From Rapana venosa (taxonomy: Eukaryota; Mollusca; Gastropoda; Neogastropoda; Muricidae): a stretch of 64,000 bases of DNA. Positions within the stretch are counted from its first letter, which is position 1, and the number at the start of each line of letters is the position of its first letter. This document shows positions 44,926-55,304 of the stretch, in pieces. Below the pieces are notes generated by a model, which was given only the letters and a program-made list of their open reading frames with translations, searched no databases and was not told the origin of the DNA. Location: positions 1,444,246-1,508,245 of the forward strand of contig CM054157.1 of NCBI GenBank assembly GCA_028751875.1. The letters are read 5' to 3'. The translations under genes were made by a program, and so were the position numbers.

Positions 44926-45000
44926 GCTTGAAACCGAAAGTAGGTTGAGTTATTTCATAGGCCTTTGCTTTCGCGAAACTCAATTCCGTTCGTCTCCAAG

Positions 45001-45269
45001 ATGTCGGAACGGAAGAAAAGGACGTCTTTGTCCCTCAGTGAAAAGCTTGAAATAATCCGAAAGATTCAAGCCAACCCTCTAAAAAGGAAAGTAGCTATTG
45101 CAGAAGAGGTGGGGGTTCCCTTCACTACACTATGTAACATATGGCGAGATCGCCAAAGATACTTGAACCAGGTTTCCCAAGGTTCGGAAGATCTTTCTCG
45201 AAAAAAGTCGAGATCTGCCACATTAGACAGTGTCGATCAGCATCTACTAAAATGGTTTACAGATGCAAG
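45001..45269 (+). CDS. Tigger-like transposase exon 1: CENP-B/psq helix-turn-helix
   Basis: Starts at ATG 45001 (context AAG ATG TCG) and encodes about 89 codons: basic start S-E-R-K-K-R-T-S-L-S-L-S-E-K-L-E-I-I-R-K-I, then V-A-I-A-E-E-V-G-V-P-F-T-T-L-C-N-I-W. This is the pogo/CENP-B N-terminal HTH that binds transposon ends. It closes D-A-R at the donor AG|GTAAGG in phase 2, and the first base of the exon at 52180 completes Arg. The following R-S-E-G-V-P-I-N-G-P continues the CENP-B type second HTH exactly as in other Tigger proteins, which confirms the splice. An upstream in-frame start at 44965 would add 12 residues, but 45001 fits the family start better. Confidence 0.88.
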
Positions 45270-45813
45270 GTAAGGCTTCTTCTTCTTCTTCTCTGTGTGT
45301 GTTTGTGTGTGGGTGACAGACTTAGAGAGAGAGAGAGAGGGGGGGGGGCTAAAGACATAGATCTAGAGGACAGGGGGCCTGAAGAGAGGGAGAGAGAGAG
45401 GGGGGGGGGGGCGGGGGGCGGAGGGAGGAATGGAAAGACAGGGGGACTGAGAGAGAGAGAGAAAGAGAGAGAAGAGAGAGAGTGGAAGGGGGGGGGGGGG
45501 GGGGGGGTGGGGTGTTTGGTCGCCCTTTGTGTATGTGTGTGCATGGGTTAATCTGTGAAGTATTGAAAAAAAAAGAAAAGAAAAAAAGAACAGAAAAAAA
45601 GAAACACTGAAAGCTGTATGCAAGATGAATAAAATTTTGATTTCAAGATAAAATGAAGACCTTTCACCCCCTCCCATCCCTCGGTCATCAGGCTTTGTTA
45701 TGTACATGTACGGCTTTTAGGCATCTTTTCTCAAGAAATAATGCATGTATTCAAACTGTTTATGAGATGAGTGGCTGCACAGACGCGGGCATTTCGCTAA
45801 GGCCTTCAAAATA

Positions 45814-46089
45814 CAGTACACCCCAGATATAAGAAAACATGGATATTGCCAACGAATCTCCCACCCCCCACCCCCCGGCCAAACCCTTCTTAGTTATGTT
45901 TTACAAAAAAACTCGGATACAAGAAACTCGCTTTTAAGAAAACTCGGTATTAGGAAAGCAAATTTCTTAGTCCACCTGATACAAAACCTGAAAAAAAAAC
46001 CTGAAAGTACATTTCGAAGAAAATTTCAATCATTCTAAGAAACCAAAAGTGCATTACCTGGGAAAGGCACATTATTGCGCGTTATACTG
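45814..46089. mobile_element. Small TA-flanked MITE nested in the transposase intron
   Basis: TA at 45812-45813 and 46090-46091. The ends CAGTACACCCCAGATATAAG and, read inward, CAGTATAACGCGCAATAATG share CAGTA. Internal 'actcggatacaagaaactcg' motifs resemble Tigger subterminal repeats, so it is probably a non-autonomous pogo-type element. 276 bp, no ORF. Confidence 0.5.
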
Positions 46090-46278
46090 TATTATTGTCT
46101 TGAACTGGTTCTTTACCATTGTATGATAAATTGAATGTTGGCAAGAAGAAAAAATACGAGGGTCTTTACTTGTTCTTTCCATCAGCACTATTCATTTTGA
46201 AATAAAACTTCTACTCCCAAAATGTTTCGTTGGTAAGACTACATTATTCTCTGAATAACTCTCTCTCTCTCTCTGGGA

Positions 46279-46962
46279 GTGGCCAGGCTAGCTGTCAACT
46301 TCAAACAGTTCCTCCCTCGGGCAGCTCGTTCACATCAACATCCTGAGGAGGCTGGTCCACCTGGTGGTGTGCTCATGCATGAGCAGCCAGCAGAACACCT
46401 CAGTGCAACTGTCAACATGAGGCAAGGCAGGACGATGTCTTATAATGGACCCCGCCCGTCCCGTGGATATGACACTTGGGCACCTGCAGTACCCGCCGTC
46501 TCCTCCATGACGCACTACCCCATGCTGCCTTCCCGGAGGAGGGGTCATCAGATCAACGGACAGCCACCTCCACCTGATGGTCCTGTCCCTGCCGACTGGG
46601 TTTCTTCAGAGCTACTGGCTGACTCCAGAAGTCAGACCTTCCAACCACCTATCTCAACCCAGCATCATAACAGTGAAAATGCAAATGTTCATCAATCCTC
46701 TGATGTTCCCATTCCCCTTCTTCCCAGACCATACCCCTACCCTTTCCAGACCCCATGGAATCCTGCCCCTTCACTTCCATACCCCCCTTATCTGTATCCC
46801 CATCCTCCCTATCCTCCCCAGCCTCTCCAGACCGTAGCTGCACCAGTGCCATCACCTAGCAGCCAGTGTCCTGACCCTCGTCTGGTGTCCCAACCAGGAC
46901 AATATGCTTACCAGCTCCTCAACATGGCATCTCAAATCCTCTCTCAGTGTAGACCCTCATGA
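46279..46962 (+). CDS. Proline-rich ORF, possible terminal exon, unknown function
   Basis: A 227-codon open frame ends TGA at 46962. The protein is rich in Pro, Tyr, Ser and Gln (P-Y-P-Y-P-F-Q-T-P-W, P-P-Y-L-Y-P-H-P-P-Y) with no domain I recognise. No ATG opens it, but a (CT)n tract followed by GGCCAG|G at 46286/46287 looks like a 3' splice site, and its phase would accept the phase-2 donor of the transposase HTH exon. An AATAAA at 47871-47876 could be its poly(A) signal. It may be an alternative last exon of the transposon gene, the remains of a host exon, or chance. Codon use and low simple-repeat content favour real coding sequence. Short Met at 46372 would give a smaller product. Confidence 0.38.
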   Translation: MARLAVNFKQFLPRAARSHQHPEEAGPPGGVLMHEQPAEHLSATVNMRQGRTMSYNGPRPSRGYDTWAPAVPAVSSMTHYPMLPSRRRGHQINGQPPPPDGPVPADWVSSELLADSRSQTFQPPISTQHHNSENANVHQSSDVPIPLLPRPYPYPFQTPWNPAPSLPYPPYLYPHPPYPPQPLQTVAAPVPSPSSQCPDPRLVSQPGQYAYQLLNMASQILSQCRPS

Positions 46963-47206
46963 AGACTTTTTTCTTCCCCTCAGTAAAGGATAACCATAAT
47001 GCACTGATTGTGTCCCTTTCCTTACATTCACCCAAAGTAGAACTCTTGAAGTGCAAGCCACCAACGTCAAAAGTTGTGAGTGGCAACAAACATGCTGTAA
47101 CAAAAATCCCAAACAAACAAAACAAAACAAAAGAACTAGAAGAAAATCGTATACTATTCTGCACCTTCAAGACTGGTTAACTCTGCAAAAAGCTGACAAT
47201 TAGATG

Positions 47207-47207
47207 A

Positions 47208-47263
<56 letters not shown>

Positions 47264-47290
47264 TGTGTGTGTGTGTGTTGTAGAGTGTGT
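47207..47290. repeat. (TG)n microsatellite
   Basis: About 40 TG units with one break. Confidence 0.95.
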
Positions 47291-47705
47291 GTGTTCTTGT
47301 GTGCATCCATGTGAACATGCCTGTGGTGCCTATTTATGGGTGCATGCCTGCTGTATTTGGTGGAAGGGACGTGCATGTATTGGGTGGCTGATGTATGCTG
47401 TTTCTGAAGGGAGGGGCATGTATGCTGTGCTTCCTGAAATGTACAGGAACAGTGTGCTTCTTGGGGGTCCGCATGCTGGGCTTACTGAGGGGGGTGTTTC
47501 CCTGTGGGACACGCCTTATGTGCACCCTGAGGGACGCTGCACGTTGTTTTCGCCAGAGATGCATGTAGGTTGTGCACCCTGGGGGCGCACACGTGCTGTG
47601 CAGGATGGACAGTGCGTGCAAGGTGCAAATCCTAGGGAAGGCATGCAGGCAGTGCTTCGTGACGGCACGTGCATGTTTTGATTGCATATGGGTGTATGCA
47701 TGTCA

Positions 47706-47707
<2 letters not shown>

Positions 47708-47760
<53 letters not shown>

Positions 47761-47804
47761 TTGTGTGTTGTGTGTGTGTGTGTGTGCGTGTGTGTATGTG
47801 TGTG

Positions 47805-47845
<41 letters not shown>
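47708..47845. repeat. (TG)n microsatellite
   Basis: Two long TG runs with interruptions, separated by TTGTGTTG. Confidence 0.95.
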
Positions 47846-47846
<1 letters not shown>

Positions 47847-48256
47847 GACATTGACTCAGCGGGATGCTACAATAAACTGATTAAAATCGTAAAGTCACAC
47901 AAGAGTATTTTCTCTTGACAGAGTTTATGGATGTTTTTTATACTGGAAAATCAAAGTCACTTTTGGATTGACTCAGAGTTTGTGGTTTGTTTTGCATTCA
48001 CTTTAAAGTTGTGCTTGTTTCGCTTTCTTTGCTTATTTAAAATTGTATTGTATTGGTATTTTCACTTTCAAATTTTGATCTCTACTTTTTTGTGTGTGTG
48101 CTTGTTGGTGGAGAAAGTGTTGTGGAGATATATTTTTGCATTAATTATTAGTCTCCTTTTGAAACTTTGTATTGTAGTTTGCTAAAATTGTGAGATTTCA
48201 GAACAAGATTATTATAGTGTATCAGTTTTCCATTGTTTTGACTAATTCTATAAACT

Positions 48257-51070
48257 ATGACTAAACTGTCCAATTCCAATGGTTGGCTAACTGCATATGG
48301 CTTCAAAGTAGGCTTTTTAAATGTTTGTCATCTGCTAAATAAAGTTTCAGACTTGCCCTCCATTTTGTCAAATGTAAATAGTCCCTTTCATATTTTTGGC
48401 TTTTCTGAGTCAAGGTTGTCACATAGTGTTGCAGATGATATAATATCAGTTCCGAGCTATAGTTCTATCAGACGAGATGCCAAAACCAAATTAGAAACAG
48501 GGTTAATAACTTATATACATCAGTCAGTAAATTATAAGCAGATAACATTATCTGATAGCTATGGCATTGAATGTATATGGCTAGAAGTATGCCTGAAAGG
48601 CGCCAAACCAATACTAGTCGGATTTTTGTATCGAAACCCACATGAACGCATTAGTTGGTTTGATAATTTTGAACAAATGATGGATGACGTTTGTAACTAT
48701 TCAACTGAAATTATTTTACTCAGTGATTTCAATATTGATTTACTTAAGCCTAATGATAAATGGGAAAAAAATATTTGAGGTGTATAATCTGTCGCAATTA
48801 GTAAAAACTCCCACAAGGAAAACACTACACTCTGAAACACTGATTGACCATACATACACAACCACTCCACTTAACATTGTAGAACTGTCTGTACCTGTCT
48901 ATGGTCTTAGTGATCACTTTCCTGTATGTATTACATGGTCTAAAAAAGGTGCTAAAATACCCAGATGCAAACACAAATACATTTCTTTTCGCAGCTATAG
49001 AACGTTTAATGCAGAAAATGTTTTGTTCGACTTCTGTAAAGCAAACTTCTCTAATGTTTATCAGTTTACTGACCCAGACAAAGCACTTGAAATTTGGTAT
49101 AGTATCTTTTCGTCAATCTTTGATGGTCATGCCCCTCTTAGAATCAAACGTGTTAAAGCTAGAGATAAACCACCCTGGTTAACGGATGAAATCATTGAAG
49201 CTATAGCTGTCCGAGATAACTTATTAAAATCAACAGGAAAAGATGAAAAATTTAAGGAGCAACGTAATAAAGTGACATTTATGAAACGAATTGCAAAAAA
49301 GAAATATTTTAGTGAGTTAATATCATCTAAGAAGGACACAAAGTCTCTATGGAAAGCAATTAATCAGTTAGCCGGTAAATCATCTTCACCATGTGCTTCA
49401 TCAGGTATGGGTCTATCTGCAGAAAAGATCAATAAACACTTTTGTTCTATTGCAGAAAAAATTGTAAACATTGACCGCTCAGAATTCAACAACTTACCTC
49501 TTTTACAGGATTTTTGTAACTCGAAGTCAATAAAGTCTAAACTGTCCTTCAAATATATTGGTGTGCATGAAGTGCATAAGGAATTGTGTTCATTAAAGCA
49601 AACAAGCTCCCGTGGTTTAGATAATTTAGACAGCAAAATTTTGAAGATTTCCGCGCAAGTAATCTCTGAACATCTTACATATATCTATAATCTCTGTATT
49701 GAAAAAAGTTGCTATCCTCAAATGTTTAAAGATGCCAAAGTTATACCTGTTCTTAAATCTGGAGATCCAAATGACCCTTCCAACTATCGACCTATTTCGA
49801 TTCTATCTATCTTATCTAAACCTTTAGAAAAGCATCTAACCAACATCTTCTGTCACACTTTACTAAACATAACTTATTTCATCCTAATCAAAGTGGCTTT
49901 AGAGAAAATCATTCATGCCATACTGCACTCACCAATCTCATAGAGCAATGGCATTTAAATATTAACAATAATATCTTAACTGGAGCAATTTTTGTAGACT
50001 TTGCCAAGGCATTTGACTGTATTGATCACAACCTCCTAGTAAAGAAACTGGCTATGTATGGTTTATGCGCAGACTCACTAAAACTAATTACCTCTTTTCT
50101 TGATAAAAGAAGACAAGCTGTTTATCAAGATTCAATTATGTCGTCCCTTTTGCCAGTAAAGTATGGTATTCCTCAAGGTTCCGTGCTAGGGCCAGCCCTC
50201 TTTTCAATATATATCAATGATCTTCCTCTCCATGTTTCTTCCACTTGTGAACTCTTTGCCGACGACACTACCATACATACAGCGGATCATGATGTGAACT
50301 CTGTAGGTAAAATTTTGCAAAAAGACTTAAACAATCTAGCAGCATGGACAGAGTGCAACCACATGGCTCTCCATCCACTGAAATCAAAATTCATGGTTGT
50401 TGCAACAAGACAAAAGCGCCAAAACTTTAAAACCAAACTAAATGGAATAAAGATTTACGATAAAGTATTAGAAGAAGTCAGCTCATATAAACTACTTGGT
50501 CTACATATAGATAATAACTTGTCATGGTCTGATCATGTTTTTAGTATTTCCAAAAAATTATATAAGAAGCTATTCCAACTTAACCGAATAAAACATTTCC
50601 TTGATCAGCATACTCGAAAACTATTCTTCTATGCTTACATTAAACCTAATCTGGATTATGCATCTACATGCTGGGATTTGGCAAGTAAAAACTGTTTACG
50701 ACAACTTGAGAGAGTATATAAACGTTCTCTCAAGTTAATTCTGCTTAGAACTACTTCCTTAGAAACTAATAGCTACAAAGAGTTGAACATTCTTCCTTTT
50801 AGTTTACATTGTCTCTTTAATAAAGGTGTATTTATGTATAAGATCATGAATAAACTAGCCCCTCATTATCTTTGTCAGAGGTTCCCTGTTAAAACTGTTC
50901 GTAACAAAAGCAGTGTTGTTACTCCTCGGCCAAGAACCGATCTGTTTATGTCATCCCTTGTTTATTCTGGTAGCAAATTATGGAACGAAATCCCAGTCAT
51001 TATAAAAGAGAAAAGTAGCCTATCATCTTTCAAAAAAGCGTACCACACACACTTGTTTAATTTTCTGTAA
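48257..51070 (+). CDS. LINE ORF2: APE endonuclease plus reverse transcriptase, two frameshifts
   Basis: Three overlapping frames (48257-48775, about 48770-49860, about 49860-51070) together read as one non-LTR polyprotein. The endonuclease part has [20 protein letters not shown] (the GDFN-type motif) and S-D-H-F-P-V. The RT part has S-N-Y-R-P-I-S, motif [10 protein letters not shown] near 49990, motif [11 protein letters not shown] near 50170 and motif C F-A-D-D near 50256. It ends with a W-N-E-I-P and L-F-N-F-L tail typical of such elements. The enzyme nicks target DNA and copies its own RNA there. Frame breaks near 48770 (an A7 run) and 49860 make this copy inactive as printed. Clade assignment (CR1/L2/Crack-like) is by overall look only. 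Confidence 0.85.
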
Positions 51071-51094
51071 TATGCATTGGGTGAGCTGCTTGTT

Positions 51095-51178
51095 GAACTC
51101 TGTGTGTGTGAGTGCGTGTGCGTGCAAGCGCGCGCAAATGTGTGTATGTGTGTGTGAATGTGTGTGTGTGTATGGCGC

Positions 51179-51240
<62 letters not shown>
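51095..51240. repeat. (GT)n / (GC)n microsatellite
   Basis: GT repeats with an internal (GC)8 run (51175-51192), a potential Z-DNA segment. Confidence 0.93.
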
Positions 51241-51241
<1 letters not shown>

Positions 51242-51489
51242 TGTGGGGGTGGGGAAGGGTTGTCTTGATGCTCTGGTTTTTTTTTTCTTTTTTTTTTTTT
51301 CTCGTGCTTCAAATAATGTTCATTGTTTGGTTTTGACGGTGTAATGTGTGGTTATGGTATTTTGATGATTATGACATAAGGCTGTTATAATATGTGAGGT
51401 AATGTACATGTGTATGGATTTATATCCTGGACGATTTGTAATATTTGTGCAAGCTCGCACGTGTAGTTGCGTGTCCGTGCATATGTACG

Positions 51490-51575
51490 CGTAGTGTGTG
51501 TTGTTTGTGTGTGTGTGTGTGTGCGTGCGTGCGTGCGGCGCGCGTGCGTGCGTGCGTGTGTGTTGTGTGTGTGTG
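51490..51575. repeat. (GT)n / (GTGC)n repeat
   Basis: GT and GCGT units, again purine-pyrimidine alternating. Confidence 0.9.
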
Positions 51576-51894
51576 TTGATTTTTGGGGGAGGGTTGTCTG
51601 TTTAGGGGAGGGGTGTGTCAAGAAGGGGAGTTTGTCAGTGTTTAATTGGCTTTGTCTATTTATTCGATTGGTTTACTTCTGTGGTCTTTCATTGATTTCA
51701 TGACTTCAGTCAATAATTGAAGGGCTATTTGAATGATTCATTTCTTTGCTTTTTGACATTATCTTGTTTATTGATCAATTGGTTTATTCATGTTTGTTTC
51801 ACTTTTTCCCCTTGAGGGCATGGTGTAAAGAAGCCTCTGGCTTATCCAATTACCCTCATTAAAATATTCGAGTTCGAATATTCGAGTTCGAGTT

Positions 51895-51911
51895 CTCTCT
51901 CTCTCTCCTCT

Positions 51912-51950
<39 letters not shown>
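51895..51950. repeat. (CT)n microsatellite
   Basis: About 25 CT units immediately after the LINE tail. Confidence 0.95.
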
Positions 51951-51951
<1 letters not shown>

Positions 51952-52179
51952 GCTCTTTTTTGTTTGGTTGGTTGGTTGGGTTTTTGTTTGTTTATTTATT
52001 TTTTTTTTAGCAAATAGCCAGTTACTGTTGGGAAGCAAAAACAGTATTTTCATGTTCAAACAAACAAAATTTAACCTGACATTGAAGGAGGCCTTGAGTG
52101 ACCTTGACGACGTAAAGCACCATTCTCACACACTGACCACATTTTAATGGCTTGCCATCTTTTTTTTTCTTTTTCTTAG

Positions 52180-52511
52180 GTCAGAAGGGGTGCCTATCAA
52201 CGGACCTGTGCTGAAGACAAAGGCCGAGGAGTTTGCTGATTCTCTCGGCATCGACGGATGGACCTGCGGCAACGGTTGGCTTGATCGATGGAAGAAAAGA
52301 CACAACATCGTTTTTAAAACGATGAGTGGAGAAAGAGCAAGTGTTGACGAAACGAAAACCGACGCGTGGGTAGAGGAGGTCCTTCTGCCAACTCTGAACA
52401 ATTATGAAGAAAAGGACATATACAATATGGACGAAACAGGCCTCTTCTGGAAGCTTGTCCCAGATAAGTCCTTTGCCTTCAAGAATGATAGGTGCAAAGG
52501 ACAGAAGAAGT
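52180..52511 (+). CDS. Tigger-like transposase exon 2, first frame: second HTH and first catalytic Asp
   Basis: Acceptor CTTAG|G. It encodes R-S-E-G-V-P-I-N-G-P, A-D-S-L-G-I, N-G-W-L-D-R-W-K-K-R-H-N (CENP-B type DNA-binding domain), then I-Y-N-M-D-E-T-G-L-F-W with the first catalytic Asp codon at 52430-52432. After C-K-G-Q-K-K a TGA appears. One extra G at about 52512 would restore V-K-D-R-V-T-V-L in the next frame, so the break is a one-base deletion or a sequencing slip. Confidence 0.88.
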
Positions 52512-53923
52512 GAAGGATAGGGTTACTGTCCTCCTGTGTTGCAACATGGACGGTAACGAGAAACGTCGACCATTGGTCATCGGCAAGTTTGCTAATCCAC
52601 GATGTTTCAGGAATGTGACAAGATTGCCAGTGGACTACAAGTCAAACTCATGCGCCTGGATGACCAGCGAGATTTTCTGTGAGTGGCTGCTGTCCTTTGA
52701 CAGAGACATGCACATGCAGCGCCGCAAGGTGCTCCTTGTAATGGACAACTGCTCCGCGCACAAGATCCCTGAGCAGCCATTGAGAGCAGTCCAAGTACTG
52801 TTTTTACCAGCGAATTCTACGGCCAAGCTTCAGCCGTGTGATGCTGGTATAATCCGGAACTTCAAAGTCCACTACCGACGCATGATGGTGCTCTCCATGC
52901 TTGCGGAGACTGTCGGAGGTGGGAAGGCGAAAGAACAGCGGCCCGAGTTCAATCTGAGGGATGCAGTCAATCTGTTGAATCAGTCGTGGCAGAAAGTGAC
53001 CCCCGCTACAATCAGCAACAGTTTTCGCCATGCCGGCTGCCGAATCGGATCTGCCGAAGACGGACCACGGGAGCCTGATCCTGCAGCCGGAGAACCGGAA
53101 GAACCAGAGCCTCTCCTCACACGTCTCAGCAAAGAGTGGGGCATTTCGCTTGATGAGTACGTCAGTGTGGACAATCACTTGCCGACAACGGAGCCAGCAA
53201 CGCTCTCAGCATCTGCGACATCCACTTCGGCATCAAATGTTGCAGGAACAGGGGACTCGGACTCATCTGAGGAAGACGAAGCAAGCGAAAAAGAGGCAGA
53301 AAGAGTCTCAACTGGTGAAGTGTTAGGCTATGTGAGGCAAATTAACTTGTACTGTCTGCAGTCAGGGTGTGGTGATGCAGTCACCAAATCTTTTCATGCC
53401 TTTACTGGCCTGTTGATGACACACATAGTGAATGCCCGCCATCAGACACGTATCACAGATTTCTTTGCTTCACCTTCGAGTGACAATCTGAACTGCAGAG
53501 AAGACAAAGACAGCGAAGGGTTCAAAAGAAATGGTGGGGAGGATGGAGATGATCGAAGTGAGGGAGGGGAAGCAGGGAATACAAGAACAGGGGCGAAATG
53601 TGAAAAAGAGAAAGCAAGCGAAACGAAAGAAAGAGAGATGAAGGAAAAATGCGAAGGGGAGAATGCACGGAAGAAGGATGAAGAGACAGATTCGGAACCC
53701 TCAGGAGGGAAGGGTGGGTGGTTTGAAAGAAAGGGAGAAGGGGATGAACAGGGAACAAAAGATGATTCAGATCCGAGAGAAGATGATTTCACTGAAAGAG
53801 AGGAAAAGAGAAGCATGCAAACGCCGATTAAAAAGAGAAGGGATGGAAAAGACGTAGGCAGAGGTGGAGAAAAAGCTTGCAGCAGTGAATACGGAGGAGT
53901 AGGGGGGATGAGTAGAGAAGAGT

Positions 53924-53955
<32 letters not shown>
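52512..53955 (+). CDS. Tigger-like transposase, second frame: DDD core, PIP-like motif, charged linker
   Basis: Continues V-T-V-L-L-C-C-N-M-D-G, the second catalytic Asp in V-M-D-N-C-S-A-H-K (52744-52746) and the third in L-Q-P-C-D-A-G-I-I-R-N-F (52840-52842). All three acidic residues of the DDE_1 (pogo/Tigger) fold are present. A C-terminal region then has V-R-Q-I-N-L and, at 53443-53466, Q-T-R-I-T-D-F-F, which fits the PCNA-interacting consensus Q-x-x-I-x-x-F-F; Drosophila pogo transposase is known to bind PCNA by such a motif. From about 53480 the sequence is a Glu/Lys/Arg-rich linker of about 150 residues ending in a poly-G run (53930-53954, poly-Gly). Confidence 0.87.
53924..53954. repeat. 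Poly-G run at the transposase-OTU junction
   Basis: About 25 consecutive G (53930-53954). Its length decides whether transposase and OTU frames join. Confidence 0.95.
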
Positions 53956-53957
<2 letters not shown>

Positions 53958-54631
53958 GTGGATGGAGTCGACCGCAGAGGAAGAAAACAGGAAATGGAGA
54001 TGAAGGTGAAAGAGTGCAAGGAAGGAGAGAAGATGACGATGGAAATGAAGCGAGAAAAGAACGTGATGATGCATACTCGGGCATAGAAATCACCAAGGTA
54101 CAAAATCCTGAGCCAGATCGATTCCACCCGACTAATAAAGAATGGCGAAAAGAGCAATGTAAAAGATTAGGCTTTCCCTATCCCAAAGTTCTACCCGACA
54201 GAGAAATCAAGCAACAGCTTCGCCCACCTTATGAGGTGGACAAAATTGCTGGAGACGGAAATTGTCTCTACAGGGCACTTAGCTTTGAGCTTTGCGGGAC
54301 ACAGGACCAACACGAGCGCCTGAAGGAGATGCTGCTAGATTTCATGCTTGAAAACCAGGAAACATTTGCGGGATATGTTGGTGGTGACCTTGGGAGTTAT
54401 CTGATGCAACATACAATGCAGGCCAGGGCATGGGGGTCTGATGTTGAGATCTTTGCCGCCGCAATGCTCCTTCAGACAACCGTGGTTGTCTACACGGCCA
54501 TCACCCCTTTCTCCAGGAAATGGCTGACCCACAATCCGCTCTTCCGAATTCTACATGCCCCACACTTCGAGGAAAAGATTTATCTCCGAAACTTATGCGG
54601 ACATTTTGAAAGAGTGTCAAGTATCCTTTGA
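53956..54631 (+). CDS. OTU-domain cysteine protease at the 3' end of the transposase frame
   Basis: An open frame runs from inside the poly-G tract, through more charged linker, to TGA at 54629-54631. It contains A-G-D-G-N-C-L-Y-R-A-L-S, the OTU active-site block with the nucleophile Cys at 54263-54265. Then come helical segments (Q-D-Q-H-E-R-L-K, W-G-S-D-V-E-I-F-A-A-A), T-V-V-V-Y-T, and the terminal C-G-H-F-E-R-V with a candidate catalytic His at 54602-54604. OTU proteases cleave ubiquitin chains. No stop separates it from the transposase except the frame difference across the 25-G run, a length easily miscalled, so a transposase-OTU fusion is likely. The alternative is a separate second ORF in the same transcript. 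ATTAAA at 54960-54965 could be the poly(A) signal. Confidence 0.85.
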
Positions 54632-55304
54632 GCTAGTACCATTATGTCACTGTTGAGGGACCTTGGACCTTCGGTTCACGCAAGTGGGACAGGCATACAC
54701 ATCTGTATGTAGTCACAGAAACCATATAAATGTTGCCAAGTGCTCTTAGTTTGGTGGGGTTTTTTTTTATGAACGTTTACAAATGTTATTTTTAGTTAGA
54801 TCTACGTGATGTAAGTTCGTTACTCCCTTAATTGACTTTTTTTTTAATTTGTATCACATTTTGATTTCAATCATACCTGTACCATGCCAGATGATGTATT
54901 CCAGTAGGTAAAGCCATCCCAAAATGACTGAATTCACCAAGTGAAATGCTAAAGGCCTCATTAAAGGACTTATCGTTTCACGATTTAAAAATAATTCTGT
55001 CTTATTGCTCCATTTGTTTTATTTAGGATTCAGGTTTTGTTGTTCTATAGGGGTTGTTTTAGCGTCCTTTTTGCTTCTTTTTGGGTTTTGGGTTTCTTTC
55101 ACTCGTTCAGTTTAACAAAGTGTTGCGTTTTTTTGTTTTTGTTTTGGTTTGTTTTGAATTTTAAAAAAAAAGATGAATTAGCTGGTTTGAGTAATTTTAT
55201 CAGATTGTTGTTTTTATTGTACGAGCGAGCGAGCGAGCGTGGTAGGAGGGGAGAGAGAGGGGTGTGATTTTTTGACACCGAAAAAAAATGCAAAAGTCCC
55301 GGGT

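Larger units (their letters stand above)
47890..51893 (+). mobile_element. Non-LTR retrotransposon (Jockey/CR1-L2-like), nested in the Tigger intron
   Basis: An EN-RT ORF (48257-51070) is followed by about 800 bp of presumed 3' UTR with TG repeats. A short tail repeat ATTCGAGTTCGA around 51865-51893 is the kind of 3' end seen in CR1/L2-like elements. The 5' limit is not visible and is placed only approximately. It lies in the same orientation as the transposase gene. Confidence 0.65.
45270..52179 (+). other. Transposase intron, 6.9 kb, with nested elements
   Basis: GT-AG intron (AG|GTAAGG ... TTTTTCTTAG|G). It contains GA/G-rich low complexity (45325-45510), a MITE, a proline-rich ORF, (GT)n tracts and a non-LTR retrotransposon. 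The original intron was presumably much shorter. Confidence 0.8.

Noticed and set aside
44690..44983. A 97-codon minus-strand ORF over the left end of the transposon
   Set aside because: It is a translation of the subterminal GGTTATAAGG repeats and carries no independent evidence for coding.
47208..47681. A 157-codon frame starting in TG repeats (Cys/Val-rich start, then G/C/W-rich)
   Set aside because: It begins inside a microsatellite, overlaps an antisense open frame of similar length and matches no family known to me.
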